Shown: positions 15,962 to 24,586, numbered from the stretch's first letter. The stretch is 64,000 nt of DNA from a virus (IMGVR_UViG_3300042516_005475:166048-230047), one strand, 5' to 3'. Numbers and translations: made by a program. Notes: generated from the sequence alone by a model not told the origin.

Positions 15962-16579
15962 ATGTCTTTACAATTAATAAAAAAACACATTACCCCTCTT
16001 TCAATTCTTGATATTGGAGCTAATCACGGCCAATTTTATTGTGAAGCAAGAAAGATTTTTCCAGATAGTTATTTTTATTTAATAGAGGGTAACCCATACT
16101 GCGAACCTGCTCTTAAAGGTTTTGAGATAGATTACACTATAGCTCTCTTAAGTGATAAAGAAAAAGAAGTAGATTTTTTTATAAGAAATGGAGAAACAAG
16201 TTGTACAGGAAATTCTATTTATAAAGAAGATTCTGATTTTTATAAAGAGGGAAGCTACTTTAAAAAACAACTTTTCACTAAAACTTTAGACTCTGTATTA
16301 CAAGAGAAAAGATTCGACTTAATAAAATTAGATGTACAAGGATCAGAATTAGATATAATAAGAGGTGGTTTAGATATAGTTAAAGCAGCAAAAGCCTTGC
16401 TTTTAGAGGTAGCAGTAACCGATTTTAACATAGGTGCACCTAAAAAAGAAGAAGTTTTTCAATACCTCGCTTCTATTGGTTTTGAGCCAGTAGAAAAAAT
16501 AGCTGATTTAAACCATCCTATTTTGCATACTTTAGTACAGCAGGATTTTTTATTCTTAAATAAATCATATGATAAATAA
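15962..16579 (+). CDS. FkbM-family methyltransferase
   Basis: 205 aa, full length. SAM loop SILDIGANHGQF near residues 13-24, then IKLDVQGSELDIIRGG in the middle and SIGFE before the C terminus. Paralogue of the partial gene at 1-432. The family O-methylates sugars. Starts 1 nt after the previous stop and overlaps the next gene by 11 nt. Confidence 0.9.
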   Translation: MSLQLIKKHITPLSILDIGANHGQFYCEARKIFPDSYFYLIEGNPYCEPALKGFEIDYTIALLSDKEKEVDFFIRNGETSCTGNSIYKEDSDFYKEGSYFKKQLFTKTLDSVLQEKRFDLIKLDVQGSELDIIRGGLDIVKAAKALLLEVAVTDFNIGAPKKEEVFQYLASIGFEPVEKIADLNHPILHTLVQQDFLFLNKSYDK

Positions 16580-17255
16580 TATTTCTATTGTAAGTGTTCT
16601 TTTCGACTATCCTGAGCACTATTACCCTACTTTTTATAATAACGCTAAAAAGTACTTTCCGCTGGAAAATATTCATGTTGCGAGATACTCAAAGCTAATG
16701 GAGTTTATTTGTTATTACGATAAGCTTTATTTTTATAAAATTGAAAAACTTCTAGAATATGTAAAAGATAACATAAAAACAGAATATATGTTATTTTTAG
16801 ATGCTACAGATACAAATTTTTTAAAAGACCCATCAAATTTAGAAACAGATTTTAAAAACTATAACTGTTCAATTTTATTTTGTGCAGAAAGGGGCTTGTG
16901 GCCACCTACAGATTATAATCACTTATATAGTAATAAGAGAGTAATTTCAGAAAAGAAATATTTAAACTCTGGAGCTTATTTTGGGTATACAAAAAAAATT
17001 ATTGAGTGTTTGGAAGAGATAATTCAAGACCCTAGAGCTCATAAAGATGATCAAGCAAAATGGGCTATACAATATTTACACAAAGAAGATATAGTAATAG
17101 ATCAAGAATGTAATATTTTCTTTAGTTCTTATTTAAACAAGAACGATGTAATTTTTCATGACACCCACCCTAGTTTAAATAATTTAAATGCTTATATTGT
17201 TCATGATAACGGCGGTTATACTGAAGATACTTTAAAATTGGTACCTTTCTTTTAA
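16569..17255 (+). CDS. Glycosyltransferase related to the PLOD/LH3 (procollagen) GT domain
   Basis: 228 aa. Landmarks in order: MLFLDATDTNF (residues 74-84, Asp cluster), LFCAERGLWPP, YLNSGAYFGY (131-140), DDQAKW (160-165), DQECNIFF, and a C-terminal VHDNGG. This order matches the glycosyltransferase domain of lysyl hydroxylase 3 and related viral enzymes, which move Gal or Glc from UDP-sugars. Donor and acceptor here are unknown. Confidence 0.75.
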   Translation: MINNISIVSVLFDYPEHYYPTFYNNAKKYFPLENIHVARYSKLMEFICYYDKLYFYKIEKLLEYVKDNIKTEYMLFLDATDTNFLKDPSNLETDFKNYNCSILFCAERGLWPPTDYNHLYSNKRVISEKKYLNSGAYFGYTKKIIECLEEIIQDPRAHKDDQAKWAIQYLHKEDIVIDQECNIFFSSYLNKNDVIFHDTHPSLNNLNAYIVHDNGGYTEDTLKLVPFF

Positions 17256-17258
17256 ATT

Positions 17259-18242
17259 ATGAAAACAATTAGAATTACTCGGCAAGGCTTCCCAAATCAT
17301 GGTCAACACAGCTGGCCATCCTACTTTAAATTTATTTTATCAAAAAAGTATAATGTTATTTTAGATCCTATAAACCCTGATATAATTATTCAAACGGATC
17401 TATGTAATGATAGTACAAAAGTAGATTCCTATACTAATCATTTACCTACTTATTTTAATGCTTCTGACAAAAATAAGAAATTTATTTACATCTCAGGAGA
17501 AGCTGCTGATTTTCATAGTGGTTTAATTAATAACGATAACTGTTGGTCTTTAGGCTATCAAAAATTTTCTCACCCTCGTTATTTAAGACAACCTTCCTGT
17601 GTACTTGATGTTTGGACCCTTTTTGATGAGGCTAGGGTTGTAGACTCTCCTTTGAATTGGCTGACTCAAAAGAGAAATTTTGAGCAAATTTCCAAGAGAA
17701 ATAATAAATTTTGCTGTATAACTCAATCAAGTAATGTTGAATATAGAGGCAAAGTATTCGATAAACTTACTGAATATAAAACTGTAGACTCCTCAGGACC
17801 TTGGAGACAAAACCTATCAGGTAACGAAACTCTTAATAAGTACCAATGGATTAACCCTATTTATACAGGCAGAATGGATGGTTTAACATACAGAGAAAAA
17901 ATAGAGTTCTTTAAAAAATACAAATTTAATATTGCAATACATTTAACTAACACTGATTATATTGTTCAAGAAAAAATATACCATTCATTTTTTAGTGGTT
18001 GTATACCAATATTTTTTGGTAATAAATACATTCTTGAAGAGGGTTTTAACCCAGATAGTTTTATAAATTTACATGATTACTCTGATTTAAATTCTTTTCT
18101 AGAGCTTGTAAAAAATATAGACAACGATCAGAATCTATATAAAAAGTATATTGAATCTCCAATTTTTATAAATAATAAGTTACCAGAGTATTTTGACTTT
18201 GATTACACATTATCATTTTTAGAAAAAATTATAGAAGCCTAA
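17259..18242 (+). CDS. Family-10-like (alpha-1,3-fucosyltransferase-type) glycosyltransferase
   Basis: 327 aa. The GT10 signature is clear in the C-terminal half: FNIAIHLTNTDYIVQEKIYHS then FFSGCIPIFFG, corresponding to the donor-binding block (K/R-F-x-x-x-x-E-N...-EK...-G-x-x-P-V-x-x-G). The N terminus, with WPSYF and Asp/Asn-rich segments, binds the acceptor in this family. Fucose or a related sugar is the likely donor. Ends 1 nt before the next ATG (AATGA). Confidence 0.75.
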   Translation: MKTIRITRQGFPNHGQHSWPSYFKFILSKKYNVILDPINPDIIIQTDLCNDSTKVDSYTNHLPTYFNASDKNKKFIYISGEAADFHSGLINNDNCWSLGYQKFSHPRYLRQPSCVLDVWTLFDEARVVDSPLNWLTQKRNFEQISKRNNKFCCITQSSNVEYRGKVFDKLTEYKTVDSSGPWRQNLSGNETLNKYQWINPIYTGRMDGLTYREKIEFFKKYKFNIAIHLTNTDYIVQEKIYHSFFSGCIPIFFGNKYILEEGFNPDSFINLHDYSDLNSFLELVKNIDNDQNLYKKYIESPIFINNKLPEYFDFDYTLSFLEKIIEA

Positions 18243-19009
18243 TGAAATATTGCTTTACCACCTTAGCTGTAGGAGAACCTTACGAATCTAAAACTAAAGA
18301 GTTCTTTTCAAATTTAATAACTCGTACTAGTAATTGTGATTTTTTTGTTACTACTACTAATACAGAACTATCTCATGAAAGCGATAGAGTTAAAATAAAT
18401 GTTATAAATCCACCATCTTTAAGAACTACTCATGATAGGCTTGGTTTTAACTTTCATTTAAATTTAAAATGTTTATCTCTTAAACATGTATTAAATCACC
18501 AAAAAGAAATGTTAAAACAGGATACTTCCTTTGAAAATTATGATTTTGTTATATTTTGCGACGGAGATTGGTCGATGCATGAGGAATTTTCTGAAGAAAA
18601 AATCCTTTCAATGCTAGAACGTTTAAAAAATGAAGATATTGATTTTCTCTTTGAAAGACCAGCTGGGATAGGGGGAGCAAAAAGTGACCCACAGCAATGT
18701 TTTTTTAGAAATAAATTAGAGGATTATGATGTTTTCTCTCATAACAAGTGGGATGAGGCTCATGTACCTAATGAACAGTTTCTAGTTTTTAAAAATAACA
18801 ACAAGTTTAAGTTTTTTGTACAAAGATGGGAAATGTTCCTTTGGTACTGTATTGCTAATGATATTACTAGTTACCCTGATGGGTTTGAGATTGGTGTTTC
18901 AGCGCACGAGGCTGATATGAAATATGCTTATTACGGTTATTTTAATTACCATTTAACAAACTGTTTTTCTTTTTTAAACAAATACGGAGATAAAAGTATT
19001 AGATTTTAA
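18242..19009 (+). CDS. Predicted GT-A-type glycosyltransferase
   Basis: 255 aa. The start ATG overlaps the previous TAA. FVIFCDGDWSM near residues 101-111 gives a D-x-D-like metal site after a Rossmann-type N-terminal half; YPDGFEIGVSAHEADM may be the catalytic-side loop. I infer a glycosyltransferase from fold-like motifs and neighbours; the family is not certain. Confidence 0.6.
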   Translation: MKYCFTTLAVGEPYESKTKEFFSNLITRTSNCDFFVTTTNTELSHESDRVKINVINPPSLRTTHDRLGFNFHLNLKCLSLKHVLNHQKEMLKQDTSFENYDFVIFCDGDWSMHEEFSEEKILSMLERLKNEDIDFLFERPAGIGGAKSDPQQCFFRNKLEDYDVFSHNKWDEAHVPNEQFLVFKNNNKFKFFVQRWEMFLWYCIANDITSYPDGFEIGVSAHEADMKYAYYGYFNYHLTNCFSFLNKYGDKSIRF

Positions 19010-19947
19010 AGCCAATTATTTAAATTTAATATACTGTATGTCTTATCTAAAGAAGGTTTTAGAGAAAGATTCTTTTCATAATATTCTCTAGCATTTTTAG
19101 AAATAAAAGCTAATAATCTCTCATTAGATATAACTTCAAAATATTTCTCCATAAATTTATCAGCATGTTCTTTTGTACCTGTTCTATAAAGAGTCATATC
19201 ATGAGGTCTAGGTATAGATATATAATGATAGTTTGGGATTAACGGCTCACTTAAAATAGATTCATATTCATACCTAATTATAGGTACCCCGCACCCAAAA
19301 CATTCTACATCTCTATAACAAAACTCACCCCTACCGTCTATAGAAATAGCGAGTTTGTGAGTAATCAATTGATTAAAATAATCATTAGGGTTAGTAGGAG
19401 CAAAATCAGTTACATAATTTTTATCTAAGTGGGATAAAAATGATCTATCTTGAATAGATGTTCCTTTAAAAAATAAAGTATTGCTCTTTTCTTTAATATA
19501 TTGTCTCTTATAATAAAACATATCTAAATTATCAAAAAGAGACTGAAAATATATCCAAGGTTTATATTTGTAAAAGAATTCCCCTGCATGGGATTTTACC
19601 TTGCTAGGATTAAATTGAGAAAACAATATAGACTTACAAAATGGGTTTTCTTTCTCATTTAAAGAGGCGTGAGAGAAATCATCAGATACTGAAATAACAT
19701 GAAACTCTCCTGTGTCTGCGTTTTCAATTACATACTCACACTCTAACAAGAGAAAGTTGTTTGAAATACTGTTTTTTAATTGCACTTGCCATCTTTCTCT
19801 ATCAGCTCCCTCAAAATATCTATTTTCTTCAACCTCAAAATTTTTTTTTAAAAAATGAGTAAAACTATCCCAGAAAAAATTATAATTTCTAAAATATCTT
19901 GTTTTTTCATTGCAAGGATTATGTACTATAATTTTAGGTTTACCCAT
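19006..19947 (-). CDS. Predicted glycosyltransferase, convergent to the sugar operon
   Basis: 313 aa on the minus strand, overlapping the 3' end of the preceding gene by 4 nt. The block ISIDGRGEFCYRDVECFGCG then VPIIRYEY resembles the donor-site region of GT-B enzymes (exostosin/GT90-like) with the acidic-Gly-CG-P pattern. Opposite orientation means separate transcription, read from about 19.95 kb. Confidence 0.6.
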   Translation of the reverse strand: MGKPKIIVHNPCNEKTRYFRNYNFFWDSFTHFLKKNFEVEENRYFEGADRERWQVQLKNSISNNFLLLECEYVIENADTGEFHVISVSDDFSHASLNEKENPFCKSILFSQFNPSKVKSHAGEFFYKYKPWIYFQSLFDNLDMFYYKRQYIKEKSNTLFFKGTSIQDRSFLSHLDKNYVTDFAPTNPNDYFNQLITHKLAISIDGRGEFCYRDVECFGCGVPIIRYEYESILSEPLIPNYHYISIPRPHDMTLYRTGTKEHADKFMEKYFEVISNERLLAFISKNAREYYEKNLSLKPSLDKTYSILNLNNWL

Positions 19948-19991
19948 AATAATACTGATACTTATATTAAGCCTATATTTTTCAAGCTAAG

Positions 19992-20019
19992 TTGATTATT
20001 TAAAATAAAGGACTATAAT
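19992..20019 (+). promoter_or_regulatory. Promoter TTGATT-16-TATAAT
   Basis: TTGATT 19992-19997, TATAAT 20014-20019, 6 nt before the ATG at 20026. Divergent from the minus-strand gene that starts at 19947. Confidence 0.75.
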
Positions 20020-20025
20020 ATTCCT

Positions 20026-20235
20026 ATGACCAAGGTAGAACATCAGGAGCTAATTAACAAACTTGCCATGATTGGCTATCATGCTGATGGAGAGGATAAA
20101 GATGCAGTATTCTTAGCCATTGCTGCTTCTTATTCATTACCTTATGAAAAGTTAGATATATTAAAACAGCATGCAGAAGAGGTGGTCAACAATCAAACAC
20201 TCTTGAATGTAGATCTAATTCTTGAAACCATCTAA
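20026..20235 (+). CDS. Small protein, function unknown
   Basis: 69 aa, acidic and helical. First gene after a TTGATT promoter. No family recognised. Confidence 0.7.
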   Translation: MTKVEHQELINKLAMIGYHADGEDKDAVFLAIAASYSLPYEKLDILKQHAEEVVNNQTLLNVDLILETI

Positions 20236-20452
20236 ATTAAAAGTATATCCAGGGTGTAAGATTAAGTTTGATCTAAAACACTCTCCTTACTTAAAGGGTT
20301 TGGGTACAATATTAGAAATTTATACTGGGGTAGGCATACCTTGTATCTATTCTGTTGAGATAGAAGAAGTAGAGGGGCACTACATTTATCAAGCCGGGGA
20401 TAGTATTTTTGTGTTTCAGCACGAAATTGAAAAACTAGTTTATTTTGTTTAA
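20222..20452 (+). CDS. Small beta-rich protein, function unknown
   Basis: 76 aa from a TTG start that overlaps the previous gene by 14 nt. Strand-rich (LGTILEIYTGVGIPCIYSVEI, then HYIYQAGDSIFVF), like a small SH3/KOW-type barrel. The start codon is unusual but no ATG fits. Confidence 0.55.
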   Translation: MKPSKLKVYPGCKIKFDLKHSPYLKGLGTILEIYTGVGIPCIYSVEIEEVEGHYIYQAGDSIFVFQHEIEKLVYFV

Positions 20453-20491
20453 CCTTCTTGATTCTTTATTTTCTCTCTATAAAATTATTTT

Positions 20492-20683
20492 ATGAACAAA
20501 TTCGAATACTATTGTTGTTGGCTAGATGTTTTTAATGCTCAATCTCTGCAAGAGTTCCTCGATGAAAAGGGCTCTCAGGGATGGCAAATCGATAGAACTT
20601 TACCAAGTAAAGACCCTAACGATTATAAGACTCTGTTTATATTTAAAAAAGAACTGCGGGAAATAATTGATGTAATTACATGA
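20492..20683 (+). CDS. Small protein, function unknown
   Basis: 63 aa. The FLDEKGSQGWQID core followed by FIFKKE resembles short DUF4177-like sheet proteins. A TTGATT box and a TATAAA box with a short spacer lie just upstream (20459-20484), a weak promoter. Confidence 0.6.
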   Translation: MNKFEYYCCWLDVFNAQSLQEFLDEKGSQGWQIDRTLPSKDPNDYKTLFIFKKELREIIDVIT

Positions 20684-20865
20684 TTAAAGAAGATATTGAA
20701 CAATTAAAGTCTTATAGAGCTATGCTATCTAAGATTAGTGAGGTAGTAGAAGAGTTCTGTGATACAGAAGAAAGTACTACTCTCGATTGTATTTTAGAGA
20801 TGAAGGCTCAGCTTTTCGAGGCAAAGGCTCAGCTTCTCCGCAAAAGAAAAACGATTCAATTCTGA
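20680..20865 (+). CDS. Small coiled-coil protein
   Basis: 61 aa; ATG overlaps the previous stop (ATGA). Heptad-like through LKSYRAMLSKISEVVEEF, then an AQLFEAKAQLLRKRK repeat. Function unknown. Confidence 0.6.
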   Translation: MIKEDIEQLKSYRAMLSKISEVVEEFCDTEESTTLDCILEMKAQLFEAKAQLLRKRKTIQF

Positions 20866-20873
20866 AGAAAGGC

Positions 20874-20902
20874 TTGCCGTTCCTGGCAGGAACCTGTATA
20901 CT
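20874..20902 (+). promoter_or_regulatory. Promoter TTGCCG-17-TATACT with full TTCCTG-G-CAGGAA palindrome
   Basis: TTGCCG 20874-20879, then TTCCTGGCAGGAA (20880-20892) as a perfect inverted repeat, TATACT 20897-20902. Gene start at 20931. Confidence 0.75.
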
Positions 20903-20930
20903 TTTTGTAGAAAAATTAATAAATAATTGT

Positions 20931-21200
20931 ATGCCTTACAATAACGATTTCAACCGTATTTCTAAGAGCTATACTTCTCTTAAGGAGAACGAGGCTGCAA
21001 TGAAGATGCTGTTTGAGAATTTTGATATTACTGAAGAAGAATTTAAGAATGCTCCTCTTATCTCTACAATTGAAGAAATGAACACGCTGCTAGAAAAGCG
21101 AGGCGATATTTCTTGTAGTGTTTCTATTAACGAGAGCAATGGTAAAGATACATCAGTTGTTACTTTGAAGTACTTGGCACAAGGAGAAGATATTGTATGA
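20931..21200 (+). CDS. Small protein, function unknown
   Basis: 89 aa from the ATG that follows the promoter by 28 nt. Two helices (LKENEAAMKMLFENFD, STIEEMNTLLEKR), then strands. No family recognised. Confidence 0.7.
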   Translation: MPYNNDFNRISKSYTSLKENEAAMKMLFENFDITEEEFKNAPLISTIEEMNTLLEKRGDISCSVSINESNGKDTSVVTLKYLAQGEDIV

Positions 21201-21640
21201 GTATTATTTTAGAGGCAGTTAAAGAGAGTATCTCCTTTAATTATAACAAAGGGGATAGAATCACGGTAACTAGTGCTTTCTTAAAAGACAAACGAAAACT
21301 AGATCCAAAGATTAGAGCTGATTTGCAGAGACTACTTCGTACCTGGCAGCGCAGAGGGGGAGTAGATTTTCCTATTTTCGAATTTAAGAACCGTAGAAAG
21401 TTTCCAATGGACTTTGGAGATAGCAGAGGAATAGTTAAATCTTGTATGCCTCAATATGGCATTGAATTGCGTAAGAGAGTACCTCCAGTACATCTTAACG
21501 TGTTTATTACTGAAACTAATCCTATCTTTGGTAACCCAAAGACTCCTAACCCCAAGGGTAAGCTATTCATTTTTGACCGAATTTTCGATAATTACGACAA
21601 ATATAGGAATTATATCTCAGAAAAATACGAAGGCTGCTAA
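21197..21640 (+). CDS. Basic protein of unknown function
   Basis: 147 aa, basic, ATGA overlap with the preceding gene. Short motifs such as KIRADLQRLLRTWQRRGG and FKNRRKFPMDFGDSRG suggest nucleic-acid binding, but no known domain is evident. Its first residues MSIILE/A would fit a head-cleavage site, though the promoter context is early. Confidence 0.65.
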   Translation: MSIILEAVKESISFNYNKGDRITVTSAFLKDKRKLDPKIRADLQRLLRTWQRRGGVDFPIFEFKNRRKFPMDFGDSRGIVKSCMPQYGIELRKRVPPVHLNVFITETNPIFGNPKTPNPKGKLFIFDRIFDNYDKYRNYISEKYEGC

Positions 21641-21649
21641 CTTTTCCTG

Positions 21650-21678
21650 TTGCAGTTCCTGTCCGAGGCATCTATACT
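21650..21678 (+). promoter_or_regulatory. Promoter TTGCAG-17-TATACT with TTCCTG element
   Basis: TTGCAG 21650-21655, TTCCTG adjacent, TATACT 21673-21678, then GAATACAGAAAATAAAATT before the ATG at 21698. Confidence 0.8.
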
Positions 21679-21697
21679 GAATACAGAAAATAAAATT

Positions 21698-22033
21698 ATG
21701 AACAACGACGAAGTTATTATCCACGGTGAGTGCATGGTGTTTAAGAGCTCCATCCCTCAGAAGGCTAAGAAGATGAAGACTGCTGCTCAGCCTTATGTTA
21801 TTGTGGCACCTAGCGAGACTACTGGTAACCACCACGTGGTCGACCTCAAGCCTGGTGTCGCATTCTACGAGTACGAAGACGTTCTCTTCATGGAGAACGA
21901 AGTCGAGACTACTATTCGCTGCGTGGTTGCTGATCGCCACGACGAGATTACTCTTTCTCCTGGTGTCTATGAGTTCGGCTCTCAGCAGGAGTATGACCCG
22001 TTCACTGCTCGCCTTCAGAAGGTCCGCGACTAA
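21698..22033 (+). CDS. Small protein, function unknown
   Basis: 111 aa from the ATG following the promoter leader. Beta-rich (AQPYVIVAPSETTG, VVDLKPGVAFYEYED, ITLSPGVYEFGS). Codon use is GC-richer than its surroundings (GAC, CTC, GTC), as in the most strongly expressed genes here. Confidence 0.75.
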   Translation: MNNDEVIIHGECMVFKSSIPQKAKKMKTAAQPYVIVAPSETTGNHHVVDLKPGVAFYEYEDVLFMENEVETTIRCVVADRHDEITLSPGVYEFGSQQEYDPFTARLQKVRD

Positions 22034-22044
22034 GCAGAATTTAG

Positions 22045-22073
22045 TTGCAGTTCCTCTGAAATTCGCATACACT
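22045..22073 (+). promoter_or_regulatory. Promoter TTGCAG-17-TACACT with TTCCTC element
   Basis: TTGCAG 22045-22050, TTCCTC, TACACT 22068-22073; 34-nt leader to the ATG at 22108. Confidence 0.65.
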
Positions 22074-22107
22074 AAAACCGTAAATTAGATACACCTACAC
22101 AAACGAT

Positions 22108-22980
22108 ATGAAGATTGAAAAGCTGACGAAGAAGCAAGAGAAGGAACTCGAAGCCTTTTATAAGGAGTGTCTCGAGATTGGACGTTCTTGCGAACCTATT
22201 AATCACGAGATTGCTGAGGGTATTATCTCTGGCTTCTATAAGCGGCTCGATATGCAGGCTCCTAAGTTCGTTTACTTCCCGAGCCCTCATGCAATCCTCA
22301 AGAGCGATTCGTCTATCGACTTGAACATGTACTTTGGTGGCCAGCAATGGATTCACTGGAAGGCCTTGTACAAGTTCGCTGAGCGTATCGGTGTTGAGTT
22401 CTCTAAGGAAGACAGTCAGTTGCTTGACGAGTGGTTCAATGAGTCTAAGCATTTGCATTGGTGGTTCCCGTTTACTGATGTTTGCTACATTAGCGAGCGA
22501 CCTATTCGGTTGACTGTTAACGAGGCTGGTGCCTTGCATAACGAGAAGTTCAAGGCGATTGAGTATGCTGACGGTTGGGGTATGTATTACCTCAATGGTA
22601 TCAAGGTGCCGGAGTACCTGGTTGTTACTCCGAGCGAGGATCTTAGCATTGACTTCTTTTTGAAGGAGAAGAATGCTGATGTTAAGGCTGAGTTCGTTCG
22701 TAAGTTTGGTGTTGAGCGAATGCTCGACATGGGTAAGAAGGTTGATACTTACGAGAAGTACAAGCAGAAGGATTATCCTTACTGGCATGAGAGTCAGTAC
22801 GAGCTGTGGGATATGGCTAAGTTGTTCGAGGGTCTCGACTATCAGCCGTATGTTAAGATGGTTAATCAGACTACTGGCATCTGGCATGTTGAGGCAGTTA
22901 GTCCTAGTTGCCGTAACCTTAAGGATGCAATTAAGGAGCGGTTCGGAGGCAAAGAGATGAAGATCATCGCGATCAAGTAA
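22108..22980 (+). CDS. DUF6745-like protein
   Basis: 290 aa. The central block ERPIRLTVNEAGALHNE, AIEYADGWGMYYLNG and VPEYLV is the characteristic repeat-like core of the DUF6745 family, found in many bacteria and phages with no known activity. The end of the protein (ELWDMAKLFEGLDYQP..MVNQTTG) carries the family's helical tail. High-expression codon use. Own promoter and a strong terminator make this a single-gene unit. Confidence 0.75.
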   Translation: MKIEKLTKKQEKELEAFYKECLEIGRSCEPINHEIAEGIISGFYKRLDMQAPKFVYFPSPHAILKSDSSIDLNMYFGGQQWIHWKALYKFAERIGVEFSKEDSQLLDEWFNESKHLHWWFPFTDVCYISERPIRLTVNEAGALHNEKFKAIEYADGWGMYYLNGIKVPEYLVVTPSEDLSIDFFLKEKNADVKAEFVRKFGVERMLDMGKKVDTYEKYKQKDYPYWHESQYELWDMAKLFEGLDYQPYVKMVNQTTGIWHVEAVSPSCRNLKDAIKERFGGKEMKIIAIK

Positions 22981-22985
22981 GTTCG

Positions 22986-23014
22986 AACCCTCGGTTAACA
23001 GCCGAGGGTTTTTT
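22986..23014 (+). terminator. Rho-independent terminator
   Basis: AACCCTCGG (22986-22994) pairs with CCGAGGGTT (23002-23010), then TTTT; loop TTAACAG. Confidence 0.9.
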
Positions 23015-23016
23015 GT

Positions 23017-23244
23017 ATGAAAGACTTAAAGATTACAAAGGCTCTAAAGTACCAATCAGCTACACTCAGAGGAGATCTTGATATTGTGCTGTTTAGACAA
23101 TTACCTGATAATTTTGCTAATCATTTGTTAGATAGGTTATCTCACAGATTACTAGATAACACACCTAGGTATGGGTATCATGAGCTGATGGAAGAACAAA
23201 ATCGTATTAAAAATGAATCAAGAGCTATACCAACAGACAATTGA
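23017..23244 (+). CDS. Small array-family protein (outlying member)
   Basis: 75 aa, helical, with LPDNFANHLLDRLSHRLLDN resembling the Leu-periodic core of the 34-gene array at 34.7-40.9 kb. Its Asn-Glu codons near the C terminus (AATGAA) contain the ATG of the next gene, as in the array. Confidence 0.6.
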   Translation: MKDLKITKALKYQSATLRGDLDIVLFRQLPDNFANHLLDRLSHRLLDNTPRYGYHELMEEQNRIKNESRAIPTDN

Positions 23245-23398
23245 CTTCAGAGAAAAGACTTCCAAAAGGGTTGGTAAACAACTCTCAAGAAAGGCTTATA
23301 GGGTACTTGACGAGGTTTTGTGGGGAAATCTCTATGAAACACTCTTTTGGGGACTAGACAAAGAAATTAGAGTAAGTTTGAGGAAGGAAAAAGCTTGA
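23213..23398 (+). CDS. Small array-family protein (outlying member)
   Basis: 61 aa, overlapping the previous gene by 32 nt in the +1 frame. VGKQLSRKAYRVLDEVLWGNL then LFWGLDKEI matches the family pattern of Leu/aromatic spacing (LFW-x-L). Confidence 0.65.
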   Translation: MNQELYQQTIDFREKTSKRVGKQLSRKAYRVLDEVLWGNLYETLFWGLDKEIRVSLRKEKA

Positions 23399-23423
23399 GG
23401 TTCCTGTGAGGTGCCTATAGACT
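23395..23423 (+). promoter_or_regulatory. Promoter TTGAGG-17-TAGACT with TTCCTG element
   Basis: TTGAGG 23395-23400 overlaps the previous stop codon; TTCCTG adjacent; TAGACT 23418-23423 or TATAGA two bases earlier; ATG at 23435. Confidence 0.65.
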
Positions 23424-23434
23424 ACTTGTAACAA

Positions 23435-24574
23435 ATGAAGATTACCTACGACACGCTTTATTCTGCCGACAGTAAGAACAACATTCGCATTTGGCGAATG
23501 GAACAGGATGGTGCGCAGTACCACACTACTTCAGGCTTGGAAGATGGTAAGCAGGTCACTACAGAGTGGTCTACTGCTGAGCCTAAGAACACTGGCAAGG
23601 CTAACGCTACTACTGCTACTCAGCAGGCCACTCTAGAGATTGAATCTCAATACGCTAAGAAGCTCAAGAGCGGTTATTTCCGAAGCAAGAATGATGTCAA
23701 TAAGATTACCTTTATTGAGCCTATGCTTGCTCAACCACTACATAAGCTCGCTAAGCAGCCTGACTTTGCGAATGAGAAGTGGGGCTTGCAATGTAAGTTC
23801 AACGGTAATCGATGCATTGCTACTAAGAATGGATTGTTCTCTCGTACTGGAGAGAAGTACTATAGTGTCCCACACATCGAGGGAGCTCTTAAGAGTTTCT
23901 TTGAGGTATGTCCAGCAGCTGTGCTAGATGGAGAATTGTTTAACAATCATCTCCGTACTCAGCTTAACGAGATCAACAAGCTTATTCGTAAGTCTAAGCA
24001 TATTAGCCAAGAAGACTTTGCTAAGAGTGAAGAGCTTGTTAAGTTCTACATCTATGATGGATACAATTTCTGTGGTTATAATGAGCTTTCTGCCTATCAT
24101 CTTCGCAAGAAGGCAATTGATAACTTCTTGCTCACTTGTAAGCTCAAGTGTTTGGCTAGTGTAGAGACTATTGCTATCAATTCTACTGATCAGATGAAAG
24201 AAGAGTTTAATAGACTCTTGGCTGATCAACAAGAGGGCGCTATTTTGCGTTGGATGGATGCTCCTTACGAGCACAAGCGCTCTAAGTACCTTGTTAAGGT
24301 CAAGGTTGATGATGATAGCGAGGCTACTATTGTCGACATTACTGATGGAGATGGTAACTGGAAGGGTGCTGCTACTAATGTTACATTGAACTGGAAGGGT
24401 AAGGTGTTTGATGGTGTGTTCAAGGGCAAGTATGAGAAGCGAGCTGATATCCTCAAGGATAAGAAGAATTGGATTGGCAAGGAGGTTACCTTTCTCTACA
24501 TGGGTCTCACCGGACTCGGCACCCCGAATTTCGCCCGAGTCGACCCTGACAACTGCTTCAAAAATGACCGCTGA
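23435..24574 (+). CDS. ATP-dependent DNA ligase with N-terminal WGR-like domain
   Basis: 379 aa. Residues 1-80 look like a WGR-type domain (YSADSKNNIRIWRMEQDG, then KNTGKANATTA..QA). The ligase core follows: motif I at K121-F-N-G-N-R126, motif III LDGELF, motif IV EGAILRW, motif V YLVKVKVD, and a C-terminal OB domain with GKEVTFLYMGLTGLG. Motif I reads KxNG rather than the usual KxDG, an uncommon substitution. It would seal nicks in phage replication or repair. Own promoter. Confidence 0.9.
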   Translation: MKITYDTLYSADSKNNIRIWRMEQDGAQYHTTSGLEDGKQVTTEWSTAEPKNTGKANATTATQQATLEIESQYAKKLKSGYFRSKNDVNKITFIEPMLAQPLHKLAKQPDFANEKWGLQCKFNGNRCIATKNGLFSRTGEKYYSVPHIEGALKSFFEVCPAAVLDGELFNNHLRTQLNEINKLIRKSKHISQEDFAKSEELVKFYIYDGYNFCGYNELSAYHLRKKAIDNFLLTCKLKCLASVETIAINSTDQMKEEFNRLLADQQEGAILRWMDAPYEHKRSKYLVKVKVDDDSEATIVDITDGDGNWKGAATNVTLNWKGKVFDGVFKGKYEKRADILKDKKNWIGKEVTFLYMGLTGLGTPNFARVDPDNCFKNDR

Positions 24575-24586
24575 TGCGGTTCCTGC

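Noticed and set aside
22072-22887. 271-codon open frame on the minus strand opposite the DUF6745-like gene
   Set aside because: It mirrors the plus-strand gene, which has a promoter, terminator and family motifs; the antisense translation is Leu/Ile-rich with no motif.
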